DNA of 64,000 bases from Dyella_B sp036746095 (lineage in GTDB: Bacteria > Pseudomonadota > Gammaproteobacteria > Xanthomonadales > Rhodanobacteraceae). The notes below the pieces were generated by a model, which saw nothing but the letters and a program-made list of their open reading frames with translations, did not search any database and was not told where the DNA came from. Below are positions 34,695-43,562 of the stretch, piece after piece. How positions within the stretch are numbered: the stretch's first letter is position 1; each line of letters opens with the position of its first letter. The DNA is taken from assembly GCF_036746095.1 (NCBI RefSeq), contig NZ_DAIOEU010000001.1, positions 242,047 through 306,046 of the forward strand. The letters run 5' to 3'. A program made the translations under genes and the position numbers.

Positions 34695-35447
34695 ATGCGT
34701 AACAACAACACGATCGGCGCCTTCCTGATGAAATGCTCCGCCTTGCTTGTCGGGCTTGGCGTGGTTCATCACGCAATGGCACAAGATGCCGCCAACCCGT
34801 ATCCGAAGATGGGCGCCGTCGATCAATACCTGATGCCGGATCGGAATGCGGAGATCGCCTTGGCGCGCAGTGCGGCGCCCGCATCCATCTCGCGAGATGC
34901 GACGGTGCTGGTGCTGGGGCGCAAGGGTTACGAGAAGGCGGTCGAAGGCAAGAACGGATTCGTATGCGTGGTGGGCAGAAGCTGGACGGGACCGTTTGAC
35001 TGGCCCGAATTCTGGAATCCGAAAATACGGGCCGCCGATTGCCTGAACCCGCAAGCTGCGCGTTCGATCGTGCCTGTCTTCTATCTGCGCGCCAAGCTGG
35101 CGATGGCGGGGCGTTCCAAGGCGCAGATGCTGGCAGCCGTCAAGGCCGCCTATGCGGATAAACAATTGCCGGCCCTCGAAAACGGCGCGATGGATTACAT
35201 GATGTCGAAGTCGTCGTATCTGACCGACGAGGGGATGCACAACATGCCGCATCTGATGTTCGATACGCAGGTCAAGGACAGCAAGGATTGGGGATCCGGC
35301 GCCGAGGGTTCACCGGTGATGTCCAGTCCCTACTGGTTCATCACGCCGCAGGCAGCCACCCAGGCGAACGGATTGCCGCCGATTCTCGTATTCCTGGTTG
35401 CGGCGCCGACCTGGTCCGACGGAACACCCGTGGACATGCATCATTGA
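34695..35447 (+). CDS. Exported protein of unknown function
   Basis: A 250-aa protein with a Sec signal peptide (MRNNNTIGAFLMKCSALLVG, cleavage likely after HHAMA). The mature part contains YPKMGAVDQYLMPDRNAEIA, LVLGRKGYEKAVEGKNGFVC, GPFDWPEFWNPKIRAADCLN and a late SPYWFITPQAATQANGLPP. Two Cys could form a disulfide. I do not recognise the family. It starts 6 bp after the YCII gene. Confidence 0.8.
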   Translation: MRNNNTIGAFLMKCSALLVGLGVVHHAMAQDAANPYPKMGAVDQYLMPDRNAEIALARSAAPASISRDATVLVLGRKGYEKAVEGKNGFVCVVGRSWTGPFDWPEFWNPKIRAADCLNPQAARSIVPVFYLRAKLAMAGRSKAQMLAAVKAAYADKQLPALENGAMDYMMSKSSYLTDEGMHNMPHLMFDTQVKDSKDWGSGAEGSPVMSSPYWFITPQAATQANGLPPILVFLVAAPTWSDGTPVDMHH

Positions 35448-35541
35448 TACGCGATCTTGCGGCGCGGGGATGCCTCGGCAATGCCCGCGCCGTCACGATT
35501 GCGTCGCGCCACCTGCAATTCTCTTATGACTACGCGCAACG

Positions 35542-36600
35542 CTACGGCCCAAGGCGGTGGCGCTTTTCGAGATAGCGCACGAGGGCGCGTTCCTGTCTGT
35601 CGCCACGCAAGCTCGCGAACGCTTGCGCAGTGAGACGGCCATCGAGCCAGTCGTTGATCACCTGCGGATCGATATAGGAAGAGCGGCACACGGCTGGTGT
35701 ATTGCCCATGGCCTCGGCGACCTCCTTGATCACGCCGGTGACCACGCGTGTACGTGCACGCAAACCACCCGTTTCCGGCAACGGACGTTTCGCCAACAGC
35801 CTGGCGGCAAGCAGGGTCGCGCCCCAGGTGCGAAAGGTCTTCGCCGTGAAGCATTCGTCATCAGCAGAACCTGCGGCTTCCCGCAAGTATTGATTCACTT
35901 CAGTGGAATCCACCGGTTGGCGAACGCCATCGTCATCCAGATACTGGAACAGCTTTTGCCCCGGTAGCTTGTGGATACGGCGGATGATCCTGGCCAGGCG
36001 CCGGTCGTCCAGCTCCACGTCGCGCTCGACACCGCTCTTGCCCTTGAACACGAACCGCAGCCGGCCCCGTTCATGCTTGAGATGGCGGGAACGCAGGGTC
36101 GTCAATCCATAACTGCCGTTCTCTCGCACGTAGTTTTCGTTGCCGACGCGGATCAAGGTTTTGTCCAACAGCGCGACGATCGTCGCCACCACTTTGGCCT
36201 GGCAAAGTCCCGGCAACGCCAAGTCGCTGCGCACCTTGCGGCGAATGGCCGGCAATGCCCGGCCGAACGAAACCAGGTTGGCGAATTTGCCCGCATCGCG
36301 AAATTGCCGCCAACCGGGGTGATAGCGATATTGCTTGCGACCGCGATCATCGCGGCCAGTGGCTTGCAGATGGCCGTGCGGATCCACGCAGATCCATACG
36401 TCCTTGTAGGCCGGCGGTATGGCCAGGCTGCGAATGCGCTGCAGGATGCGCCGATCCGTGACCGGACGCCCGGTGCGATGGCGATACGCAAAGCCCTTGC
36501 CGCAGCGCACACGCCGGATGCCCGGCTCCCGGTCGCTTACGTACACCAGGCCTCGCGCACGAATGCGCTTCTTTAAAACAGTCGATGCCGATACCGCCAT
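35542..36600 (-). CDS. DNA topoisomerase IB (poxvirus-like)
   Basis: A 352-aa type IB topoisomerase that relaxes supercoils through a 3'-phosphotyrosine. Seen: the N-terminal VYVSDREPGIRRVRCGKGFA clamp, RSLAIPPAYKDVWICVDP, GRKQYRYHPGW, LDKTLIRVGNENYVRENGSY with the catalytic Arg, GLTTLRSRHL, KTFRTWGATLLAARLL with the second Arg, and SSYIDPQVINDW with the active-site Tyr. Length and order are those of bacterial enzymes of this family. It is convergent with the exported protein gene and stands alone. Confidence 0.95.
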   Translation of the reverse strand: MAVSASTVLKKRIRARGLVYVSDREPGIRRVRCGKGFAYRHRTGRPVTDRRILQRIRSLAIPPAYKDVWICVDPHGHLQATGRDDRGRKQYRYHPGWRQFRDAGKFANLVSFGRALPAIRRKVRSDLALPGLCQAKVVATIVALLDKTLIRVGNENYVRENGSYGLTTLRSRHLKHERGRLRFVFKGKSGVERDVELDDRRLARIIRRIHKLPGQKLFQYLDDDGVRQPVDSTEVNQYLREAAGSADDECFTAKTFRTWGATLLAARLLAKRPLPETGGLRARTRVVTGVIKEVAEAMGNTPAVCRSSYIDPQVINDWLDGRLTAQAFASLRGDRQERALVRYLEKRHRLGP

Positions 36601-36859
36601 CGCGTTGCCGTCGATCTAGCCAAGCAGAATGGAAAGACATTGATCAGCAGTCGGCGTTGACAGGATGTGACGAGTGCATGGCGGCAACGTTCGGCCCGGT
36701 TTGGGGGACAGCGCGTGCAGTGTTTTGGAGCTGACCATCACAGCTGCTTGATGCCTTTCCCTTTGCGCCAACGTCATCCCATGGACGTTGATGCGTAGGC
36801 AGGACGAAAGCCCAGTTCGTTGCTCGGGAACATGCCATTCGCTGCAGCAGTGCGGCCGC

Positions 36860-37420
36860 TTACTGCACGCCGGCCTTCCGTTCCAGGAGCCGGGTCAAGC
36901 GTGCACGAACGAGGCGAAGATGGAGGATGGGATAGAGATTGAACACTGCCTGGATCAGCACGAACAGCAGCGCCTCGGCAAAAAGACCGCGAAATGCGAT
37001 GTAGGCGATATATGGCGTAAACAGCACGGCTGCCCAGAAGTGAATGGTCTCCGCGGACTCCGCCTTTCGAAGCAGGGCGGGAAAGTCCTGTCTTGGGCTC
37101 GTGAGATAAACGGAGTGGTTGAGATAACGAAGCGGGGTATTCCGAAGGAAGCTGCCAAAGCTTCGAATACCCCATCGATCCGCGGCACCTGCGGCGGTGG
37201 CATTTGAATCGACGGCCCTCAGGCCGGCGGGCATGCGGAACAGGAACTGTGGTTCTGCCGATTTGGCCGTGCCCATGAAGTAGAACATGCAGAAGAGTCC
37301 GAGCCAGGGCGAGCCAATACCCTCAACCCTGACCCAGATGAGGGTGCAGAGGCAGAAAAAAGCCCCGACCACGACCGCCTTGCCAATACCGAGCCATAGC
37401 CTCACCACCGCCGCTCCCAT
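36860..37420 (-). CDS. Small integral membrane protein, possibly CrtO-like acyltransferase
   Basis: A 186-aa protein with about four membrane helices (VVGAFFCLCTLIWVRV; WLGLFCMFYFMG; FWAAVLFTPYIAYIAFRG; LLFVLIQAVFNLYPILHL). A loop has RNTPLRYLNHSVYL and AESAETIHFW; the end has NLYPILHLRLVRARL. The H-W plus N-x-Y/P-x-x-x-x-R-x-R-x pattern recalls the glycosyl-4,4'-diaponeurosporenoate acyltransferase (CrtO) family, but that is a weak match. I set the start at ATG 37420, with AGGA upstream. A longer frame to 37597 would translate the intrinsic terminator at 37474-37496, so it was rejected. Confidence 0.65.
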   Translation of the reverse strand: MGAAVVRLWLGIGKAVVVGAFFCLCTLIWVRVEGIGSPWLGLFCMFYFMGTAKSAEPQFLFRMPAGLRAVDSNATAAGAADRWGIRSFGSFLRNTPLRYLNHSVYLTSPRQDFPALLRKAESAETIHFWAAVLFTPYIAYIAFRGLFAEALLFVLIQAVFNLYPILHLRLVRARLTRLLERKAGVQ

Positions 37421-37888
37421 GCATGGTCCTGCCGATAGGTATGCCTGACAGCGCTGCCCGTGACAACGAAAAAGCCCCGGCAGAGCCGGGGCTTTTGACA
37501 CATCCTGTGAGTGATGCCCCACTCGTCGGATCGCGACTTCCTTGCCGCTCCTGACATCCGTGTCACCAGCCGAACGTCGGCGGGACTTACGGGACATGGC
37601 GCCATTCTCTGTCAGGAAAGAGAGTTGGGCTATCAGGCTGTTTCGTCTTCTTCTGTAGGCGAATTCCTACAAAGGCGGTCCATTCGCCTGTCAGGCCTGA
37701 CGGATACGGCGGATTGCCGGTAAACCGTCGCCTCGGCTTTCTCCCCAGGACGGGCATATCCATGCGGCCGGCCGTTTGTGCAGGATTCGGCAGATGGGTC
37801 AGGCAAGTACTACAAGACGCCTGAAGGGAAGCGGCGCAGAATCCATGGCTCATTGTGCAAAGCTTGCGCGCCAAGGCGGGGACCATTC
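37421..37888. other. Divergent gene-free region with an internal terminator
   Basis: 468 bp between the membrane gene and the BNR-repeat protein. Apart from the bidirectional terminator at 37474-37496, I see no gene. On the minus strand about 100-300 bp of GC-rich, potentially structured sequence precedes the terminator, which in turn lies only about 55 bp before the membrane gene start: the layout of a leader or a small RNA. No known riboswitch class was recognised. Confidence 0.5.
37474..37496. terminator. Bidirectional intrinsic terminator
   Basis: GCCCCGGC (37474-37481), loop AGA, GCCGGGGC (37485-37492), then TTTT on the plus strand and, read on the minus strand, TTTTT after the stem. 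Eight G:C-rich pairs make a strong terminator. It stands upstream of the membrane gene instead of behind a recognised gene. Confidence 0.9.
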
Positions 37889-39292
37889 ATGGCGTTTTTT
37901 GTCAAACCGGGCCGGCTTGCGTCGGGTGTCGCATGCCTGGTCGCTACCGCGATTCCTGTCAGCCTTCTTGCTGCCGACACCGCTACCGAACCGATGGCGC
38001 CTCAGGCAACGGTGACGACGCTGACCAAGCCGGGTTTCTTCACCGAGCCGGGTATCGCGATCAGCCCGCTGGATCCCGACAAGGTCACGGCGATCTACCA
38101 GGACAACGTCCATGTCGCTTTCAGCAACGACGCTGGCGTCCATTGGAATGACGTACCCAGGGTGGCGCCACCGGAGTGGCGGGTGTCGGGAGACGTTTCG
38201 GTCACCTACGACACCAATGGCCATGCCATCGCCAGCTATATGGCTTTCAATAAGCTGGGTACGGAAGATTATTGGGCGCACAACGCACCCGCCGGCGGCC
38301 TCTACATCCGCCGTTCGCTGGAGGGTGGCAAGACGTGGGAGAGCCAGGCGCATGCAGTCATCGAGCATCTCGGCGACCATCCGCCACCGCTATGGGAAGA
38401 CAAGCCGTTCATCGTCGCGGACCAGAGTCACGGCCCGCATGCCGGGAATCTTTACGTGGGATGGACGCGCTGGACTTTGACCGGATCGGAAATCCTGCTG
38501 AGCCGTTCCACGGACGATGGCTTGAGCTGGTCCACGCCGATGGAAATCGATGCGCATCCTGGCTTGCCGCGCGATGCCACCGGCGCCAACGAAGGATTCT
38601 GGGGCGTAGTGGGCCCGGATGGAACCTTTTACGCGGTGTGGGCGGATACCAGGCACATCGCCTTCACGCTGTCGAAGGACGGTGGCCGCAGCTTCTCCAA
38701 AGCGCGTGACGTCATTTCCACCGCGCCCATCATGTACGGCATTGCGGACCTGGACCGCGCCAATGGGTTTCCGCAACTTGCGATCGACCCGCGTGCCACG
38801 GCCGGCGCACCGCGTGGAAGGTTGTATGTGGCGTGGGCCGACTATCGAAATGGCGGTATAGATGTCTTTCTTTCCACCTCCGTCGACGACGGCAATCACT
38901 GGACGCCGGCGGTACGCGTCAATGACGATCCCTTGAACAATGGTGCCGATCATTTCTTTCCGGCGTTGGCGGTGGATGCGGTGACCGGCGATGTGTATGT
39001 GTCTTTCTACGATCGCCGCGCCGATCCCCGCAATCGTGCCGCCACTGTGACGCTGGCCCGCTCGACGGATCACGGCAATACATTCGTCAACTACGCGTGG
39101 ACGAAGCAGCCTTTCACGATGCGTAACGTTTTCATGGGCGACTACAGTGGCCTGGCAGTGCATGGCGGTCATGTCTATGGCGTCTGGACGGAGCATGTCC
39201 AGACGCCACCAATGGAAGGCAAAGCGGGGCCGGGAGAGCGGCGGCGCGACAACAACACCGTTGTCAACGTGGGGACGGCGACGTTTCGCTAA
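37889..39292 (+). CDS. Exported BNR-repeat (sialidase-like) protein
   Basis: A 467-aa protein. ATG 37889 is preceded by GGCGGGG and gives a signal peptide ending near SLLAADT. The mature protein has repeated Asp-box motifs of the S-x-D-x-G-x-x-W type: SNDAGVHWNDV, SLEGGKTWES, STDDGLSWSTP, SKDGGRSFSKA, SVDDGNHWTPA and STDHGNTFVNY, the hallmark of six-bladed beta-propeller sialidases and related hydrolases. VYVSFYDRRADP is also typical. A full sialidase Arg triad was not confirmed, so the substrate could be another glycan. The protein may act outside the cell with the PNGase-like enzyme. Confidence 0.85.
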   Translation: MAFFVKPGRLASGVACLVATAIPVSLLAADTATEPMAPQATVTTLTKPGFFTEPGIAISPLDPDKVTAIYQDNVHVAFSNDAGVHWNDVPRVAPPEWRVSGDVSVTYDTNGHAIASYMAFNKLGTEDYWAHNAPAGGLYIRRSLEGGKTWESQAHAVIEHLGDHPPPLWEDKPFIVADQSHGPHAGNLYVGWTRWTLTGSEILLSRSTDDGLSWSTPMEIDAHPGLPRDATGANEGFWGVVGPDGTFYAVWADTRHIAFTLSKDGGRSFSKARDVISTAPIMYGIADLDRANGFPQLAIDPRATAGAPRGRLYVAWADYRNGGIDVFLSTSVDDGNHWTPAVRVNDDPLNNGADHFFPALAVDAVTGDVYVSFYDRRADPRNRAATVTLARSTDHGNTFVNYAWTKQPFTMRNVFMGDYSGLAVHGGHVYGVWTEHVQTPPMEGKAGPGERRRDNNTVVNVGTATFR

Positions 39293-39424
39293 GATCGGAC
39301 TTTGCCAGTCGCAAAAGTGTTTCAGCCGCCAGATGCGATCGTGGCGAGCGTCGCCTCGCCATTCTCGCCCGCTATAAAAAACACGCCGTTGCTCAACACA
39401 CCGGTTGTGATTGACGCTTGCGCC

Positions 39425-40213
39425 TTATAGGCCTTCAAAAGGAAACACAGGCCGCGGCCTCGCGTTCTTGATCGCATCGACAGCCGATGCGATGCCACCC
39501 GTCGCGTCCTGCGAATCAAACACCGGCATGGCGATATCAAACATGATCTGGTCGGTCGCCGCGATGCCGCCGTTCGCCCATGCGCGCAGCAAAAGCTTAT
39601 GCGCCGCGAACGCCCGCGTCGGCCCTTTCGCAAGCTTGTTCGCGAAGGCGCGCGAGTGCGCGAGCAAGTGGTCGTCCGCAACGAGCTTGTTGATGACGCC
39701 CGCGCGCTCCATGGCCGCGGCGGAAACCTGCTCGGAGGTGAGCGCCCATTCCGCTGCGCGCGCACGGCCGGCGCGCTCAGCAACACGGTAGATGCCGCCA
39801 AGCAAGGTCACGATGCCGAGCGTCTGTTCGGGATGGCCGAAGCGGGCTGTTTCCGACGCGAAGATGACGTCCGCGCGCAGGGCAAGTTCAAGGCCGCCTC
39901 CGAAGCAAAGCCCTTGTACGGCCGCTACGACGGGGAGGGGGAGTTGTTCGAACCGGTTGAATACTTCCATGTAGCGTTCGAAGGTTGCCCGCAGTTCGGA
40001 GCGACTGCGTTCCGGCCACGGCAAGATGTCGCCACCGAAGCTGAAGTCGGTGCCAGACGCGCACAAGAGCACGGCCCGGCTGTCGCTGCTTGCGATGTGC
40101 GCGATGGCGGCAGCAAGCTCTTCGACCATCTGGTCGCCGATGCGGTTTTGCGGCGCGTTATGCAGCGTGATGGTCGCCACGCGTTGGTCGATGGTGCAGG
40201 TGAGATGGGACAT
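39425..40213 (-). CDS. Enoyl-CoA hydratase/isomerase family protein
   Basis: A 262-aa crotonase-fold protein. Seen: FSFGGDILPW (oxyanion-hole Gly pair), VVAAVQGLCFGGGLELALRA (second oxyanion loop), ARFGHPEQTLGIVTLLGG and a C-terminal helix. One expected Glu of hydratases (E in the PEQ loop) is present. AGGA precedes the ATG. It forms a minus-strand set with the SnoaL-like and hydrolase genes, which a divergent TetR regulator probably controls. The acyl-CoA substrate is unknown. Confidence 0.88.
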   Translation of the reverse strand: MSHLTCTIDQRVATITLHNAPQNRIGDQMVEELAAAIAHIASSDSRAVLLCASGTDFSFGGDILPWPERSRSELRATFERYMEVFNRFEQLPLPVVAAVQGLCFGGGLELALRADVIFASETARFGHPEQTLGIVTLLGGIYRVAERAGRARAAEWALTSEQVSAAAMERAGVINKLVADDHLLAHSRAFANKLAKGPTRAFAAHKLLLRAWANGGIAATDQIMFDIAMPVFDSQDATGGIASAVDAIKNARPRPVFPFEGL

Positions 40214-40243
40214 GGCACGTATCCTGAGTTGTCGGTGTGGCGA

Positions 40244-40678
40244 TCACTGCGCCGGCACGGGAACGATCGCCGAAATGCGCCAGCCTTCGGCGGTGCGGAT
40301 AGCGAATTCGTTGACCAGAAACGAATAGGTCGTTCCCGCCTGGCCCGCGGCACCGACGGTGATGCGTGTGGGTGCATAGATATGGGCGGTATCCGGTCCG
40401 AGCGGCAGAACACGGATCGCGTCTTCTTCGGGCTCGAAGCGCCAGGTTCCCGCGAAGACCGTGCGGAAATGATCGACCACTGCGTCGCGTCCCCAAAAAC
40501 GATAGGCACGCGCCACGAAGTTCACCGGGTCGGGTTGTCCCGGCGGGGTGTTGGCAAGCACGGACTTGATCACTTCGATGTCATGCGCGGTTTCGCCCGC
40601 GGCCTGGCGTAGAAAAAGATCGCGGATCTCTTCGATGTCCGCAGCGCTGATTGTGTTCGCGTTCTGTTCGTTGATCAC
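40244..40678 (-). CDS. SnoaL/NTF2-like protein
   Basis: A 144-aa protein. I chose the GTG at 40678 (VINEQNANTISAADIEEI) because AGGAGC lies about 9 nt upstream; a long upstream frame overlaps the hydrolase. The pattern of an N-terminal helix pair, FWGRDAVVDHFRTVFAG, and TRITVGAAGQAGTTYSFLVN/EGWRISAIVPVPAQ strands fits the cone-shaped SnoaL/NTF2 fold. No catalytic pair can be named with confidence. It lies 30 bp upstream of the crotonase and 52 bp after the hydrolase. Confidence 0.8.
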   Translation of the reverse strand: MINEQNANTISAADIEEIRDLFLRQAAGETAHDIEVIKSVLANTPPGQPDPVNFVARAYRFWGRDAVVDHFRTVFAGTWRFEPEEDAIRVLPLGPDTAHIYAPTRITVGAAGQAGTTYSFLVNEFAIRTAEGWRISAIVPVPAQ

Positions 40679-40730
40679 GATGGATGCTCCTGTAGATGGG
40701 ATTGACCGGGCAAGGCTGTAACTGTTCTGG

Positions 40731-41636
40731 CTATGCGGATTCGTTGCCGAGATGCTCGGCAAACCATGCGGTCGCAGCAGCTTCGGCCAGGGCAAACTGG
40801 CTGCGATACGGATCGAAGTGGCCGCCGGGTACCAGCACCAGCCGCTTGGGCTCAAGTGCGCGTTCGTACGCGGCGAGGGCAAGGTCGGTAAGCGTCACCT
40901 TGTCGTCTCGTGCAACGACGAGCAGCAAGGGAGTTGGCGATACGCGGGCAATCCACGCGCCGGGTTCGTACGTGCGCGCCGCTCGCGTCGAGCGAAGCGT
41001 GATGGTGTTTTCCCACAATCCGGCTCGAATCGGTTGCAGGTAAAAATCGATGGCGTCCTGCGAACGATAAGCGGCCGAAATGCCCGGATCAGCGCTTACC
41101 ACCGCTTGGCGGCCCGGCGCGGCGCCGTGCAGTTGCGCTCTTTCATCCTCGTTGAAGGCGTTCTCCAATGCCGGTAGCGCATCGGGCGATATACGGCGCT
41201 TGCCTTGTTCGTAACCGCTGATGGTCGGCACCTGCGCGACCACGCAGCGCAAGCGGCGATCGGTAGCGCCAAGCACGATCGCATGGCCACCTGCATAGCT
41301 AGTTCCCCATAGGCCGATGCGGGCCGGATCGACCTCGGGACGGCTTTCCAGATAAGAGATCGCACGACGCCAATCGGCAATCTGCCGCCAGGGATCGATG
41401 TCACCGCGCGGCTCGCCACCGCTGCCGCCGAAATTGCGGTGGTCGTGGACCAGCACCACGAATCCCGCGGCGGCGAACGCCTGCGCGAAACGGATAAGGC
41501 CATGCTCCATCGTGCCGGCGAAGCCATGGGCCATGGTGATGGCCGGCCTGGGACCGGCGCCTGCCGGCAGGAACAGGCGCGCGCCGAGTTCAATATCGCC
41601 GTCCGCCGGGATGCGGACATCCATCGTGCTGACCAT
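40731..41636 (-). CDS. Alpha/beta hydrolase
   Basis: A 301-aa serine hydrolase. ATG 41636 has AGAGGAGGA upstream. TMAHGFAGTMEHGLIRFAQ gives the HG oxyanion strand, LVHDHRNFGGSGGEPRG the DxRxxGxS segment, and GLWGTSYAGGHAIVLGA the nucleophile elbow (G-T-S-Y-A-G). The acid is likely in VVARDDKVTL and the catalytic His in LVPGGHFDPYRS. It is similar to DUF1749/X-Pro-like esterases. First gene of the set that faces the TetR gene across 80 bp. Confidence 0.9.
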   Translation of the reverse strand: MVSTMDVRIPADGDIELGARLFLPAGAGPRPAITMAHGFAGTMEHGLIRFAQAFAAAGFVVLVHDHRNFGGSGGEPRGDIDPWRQIADWRRAISYLESRPEVDPARIGLWGTSYAGGHAIVLGATDRRLRCVVAQVPTISGYEQGKRRISPDALPALENAFNEDERAQLHGAAPGRQAVVSADPGISAAYRSQDAIDFYLQPIRAGLWENTITLRSTRAARTYEPGAWIARVSPTPLLLVVARDDKVTLTDLALAAYERALEPKRLVLVPGGHFDPYRSQFALAEAAATAWFAEHLGNESA

Positions 41637-41690
41637 AAATCCTCCTCTGACCCATGTTTGCCTTGACGAATGTCCCGGCCTGGAAAATAA

Positions 41691-41708
41691 TATGACCAGT
41701 CGTCTTAA
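41691..41708. promoter_or_regulatory. Candidate TetR operator
   Basis: ATGACCAGTCGTCTT has GAC and GTC half-sites around CAGTC, similar in pattern to the TAGACC-GGTCTA type sites of TetR regulators of this size. It lies in the 80-bp divergent space, about 10 bp before the regulator start, where it could repress both directions. Confidence 0.5.
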
Positions 41709-41716
41709 ATTAGTCA

Positions 41717-42355
41717 ATGAAAAAAATGAAAGCTGGATCACCCGCCCGCCGAGGGCCAAAACCCAAACTGGATACCCGCGACAACCTGATTCGCGCGGGC
41801 CTGAAGACAATCCATGCCGGTGGATTCACGGCGACCGGCATCCAGGACATCGTGGATATCGCCGACGTGCCGAAGGGTTCGTTCTACAACCACTTCGCCA
41901 GCAAGGAGACATTCGGCGCGGAGGTCATCGACACCTACTCAACGCTCGGCCAGCAACGCCTGCGCACGTTCCTTTGCGATCCGGGCATGCCGCCGCTCGC
42001 CCGGCTGCAAGCTTATTTCGACGACCGGATCGAAGCCTTTGCCGCCAATGCCTATGCCCGTGGCTGCCTGATGGGCAATTTCAGCGCCGAAGCCGCCGAT
42101 CACAGCGCAGTGATACGAGAACACCTGGTCACGCAATGGGATGCCTGGAGCGGCATCTTCGAAAGTTGCATCGCCCAAGCGCAGCGCGAGGGAGCTATCG
42201 ACGACCGCAGGTCTGCGGCGTTGCTGGCCCGCTTCATGTTCAACAGCTGGGAAGGTGCGCTGCTGCGCATGCGCGTGGAAAAAAACGGCGCTGCCCTTGC
42301 CGAATTCAAGGACGTCATTTTCGGAATGGTTCTGGCGCCGCGGCAGCAGGCGTGA
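41717..42355 (+). CDS. TetR/AcrR family transcriptional regulator
   Basis: A 212-aa repressor. The N-terminal helix-turn-helix reads LIRAGLKTIHAGGFTATGIQ, DIVDIADVPKGSFYNHFASK, the standard TetR DNA-binding signature. The C-terminal ligand domain contains ARGCLMGNFSAEAADHSAVI and FNSWEGALLRMRVEK, typical of the NemR/AcuR-like C-terminal subgroup, which often senses reactive electrophiles. The start has no clear Shine-Dalgarno, and the mRNA may be leaderless. It is divergent from the hydrolase-SnoaL-crotonase set and probably represses it. Confidence 0.92.
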   Translation: MKKMKAGSPARRGPKPKLDTRDNLIRAGLKTIHAGGFTATGIQDIVDIADVPKGSFYNHFASKETFGAEVIDTYSTLGQQRLRTFLCDPGMPPLARLQAYFDDRIEAFAANAYARGCLMGNFSAEAADHSAVIREHLVTQWDAWSGIFESCIAQAQREGAIDDRRSAALLARFMFNSWEGALLRMRVEKNGAALAEFKDVIFGMVLAPRQQA

Positions 42356-42362
42356 GCCTTGA

Positions 42363-42412
42363 GGCAACACTGATCAAGTATCGCCGTCGTCACCAGCCCT
42401 GTCTGTTCGCAG
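42363..42412 (+). repeat. 50-bp dispersed repeat, exact match to 63951-64000
   Basis: GGCAACACTGATCAAGTATC through CTGTCTGTTCGCAG is identical at 50 of 50 positions to the right edge of the window. It begins 8 bp after the TetR stop. A diverged inverted copy lies at 34014-34061. It may be an insertion-sequence end or a mobile repeat. Confidence 0.9.
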
Positions 42413-42527
42413 GCCACAGGGCCGTCGGCGAAGGCAGACGGGTTGTCTGTCGAGACGGCGGACCTGCGGCATGCGGACACAAATGCAGAGATAAAATCAG
42501 CTCACCGGTGTTCTCTGGAGTTTAGTG

Positions 42528-43388
42528 ATGACGACGGCAGAAGCAGCCGCGCCGGACAGCACTGCAGCACGGACCGCCTTGTGGCGTGCCCTCCACGTCA
42601 ACATCGATCCAGCGCCGCATGTGCTTGAGGATGAGGTCGGCTTGAAGTTGCTCGCGCCAGGTGACGACTGGCTGGCGCGTGGTGACATGAATCCGCAGTT
42701 CACACGGCCTTTCCGCGCCTCCGTCGTCGCCCGGTCCCGTTTCATCGAAGACTTGATAGCGCAACAGCTCGCGCACGGCGTTTCCCAGTACGTCATTCTC
42801 GGCGCCGGCCTGGACAGCTTTGCGCAGCGCTGGCCGGAGCTCGCATCGCGCCTGACTGTATTTGAAATCGATCAGCCGGGAGCGCAGGCGTGGAAGCGTC
42901 AACGCCTGATCGACATGGGCTTTGGCTTGCCGGATTGGCTGCGTCTGGTGCCCGTCGACTTCGAGGCATCGGACTCCTGGTGGTCCAAACTTGTTGCGGC
43001 CGGTTTCGATCCAGCGCAACCAGCCGTCGTGGCCTCGATGGGGGTGAGCATGTATCTGACCGGCGAGGCAAACCGTGCCACATTGCGGCAAATTTCGTCG
43101 CTCGCTCGCGGCTCAATCTTCGCCATGAGCTTTCTTGTGCCGATAGAGCTGGCCGACCCTGCCATGAGACCAGGCTTGGAAATGGCAGTCGCAGCTGCGC
43201 ACAAAAGCGGCACGCCGTTCGTGTCTTTCTACACGCCAGGAGAAATCACCTCGCTCGCCTTGGCGTCGGGCTTTGGCGAAGCCGAACATGTGTCGGGAGA
43301 CCAGTTGGCGCAACGCTACTTCTCGCAGCGGCATGACGGCCTGCGCCCACCGAACAATGCCGAAGAACTTCTTGTTGCGCGGGTATAG
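42528..43388 (+). CDS. SAM-dependent methyltransferase (LCMT/TIGR00027-like)
   Basis: A 286-aa enzyme. ATG 42528 has GGAG 8 nt upstream; a GTG directly before it is less likely. VSQYVILGAGLDSFAQRWPE supplies the SAM-binding GAGLDS motif, TVFEIDQPGAQAWKRQRL the acidic ribose-binding strand, and VVASMGVSMYLTGEANRATL the typical post-II region. TRPFRASVVARSRFIEDLI gives the family's N-terminal R-x-R. Members methylate carboxyl or hydroxyl groups of small molecules; the substrate is not known. Confidence 0.9.
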   Translation: MTTAEAAAPDSTAARTALWRALHVNIDPAPHVLEDEVGLKLLAPGDDWLARGDMNPQFTRPFRASVVARSRFIEDLIAQQLAHGVSQYVILGAGLDSFAQRWPELASRLTVFEIDQPGAQAWKRQRLIDMGFGLPDWLRLVPVDFEASDSWWSKLVAAGFDPAQPAVVASMGVSMYLTGEANRATLRQISSLARGSIFAMSFLVPIELADPAMRPGLEMAVAAAHKSGTPFVSFYTPGEITSLALASGFGEAEHVSGDQLAQRYFSQRHDGLRPPNNAEELLVARV

Positions 43389-43562
43389 ATGCGCTTGCAA
43401 GCGCCAGGCGAAAACCAGTGCGGGGAGCATCAAGGCTGCACCTCGCAAGGGGCGCCTGTGTTCAGTCGATCGAGATCGCCCTTTGGCGCTTTACGCGCCG
43501 CGCCGCTTGCTCAGTGCGCTGGTTGAGTGCCATGCCTGGTCCTGAAGTAGGCCAGAGCATCC

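Noticed and set aside
36860..37597. 245-codon version of the membrane protein
   Set aside because: The extension translates the intrinsic terminator hairpin, giving KAPALPGLF; the ATG at 37420 has an AGGA site.
37587..37886. Small minus-strand protein or known riboswitch upstream of the terminator
   Set aside because: No conserved motif of c-di-GMP, TPP, SAM, cobalamin or fluoride classes could be matched by eye, and the open frames have no ribosome-binding site.
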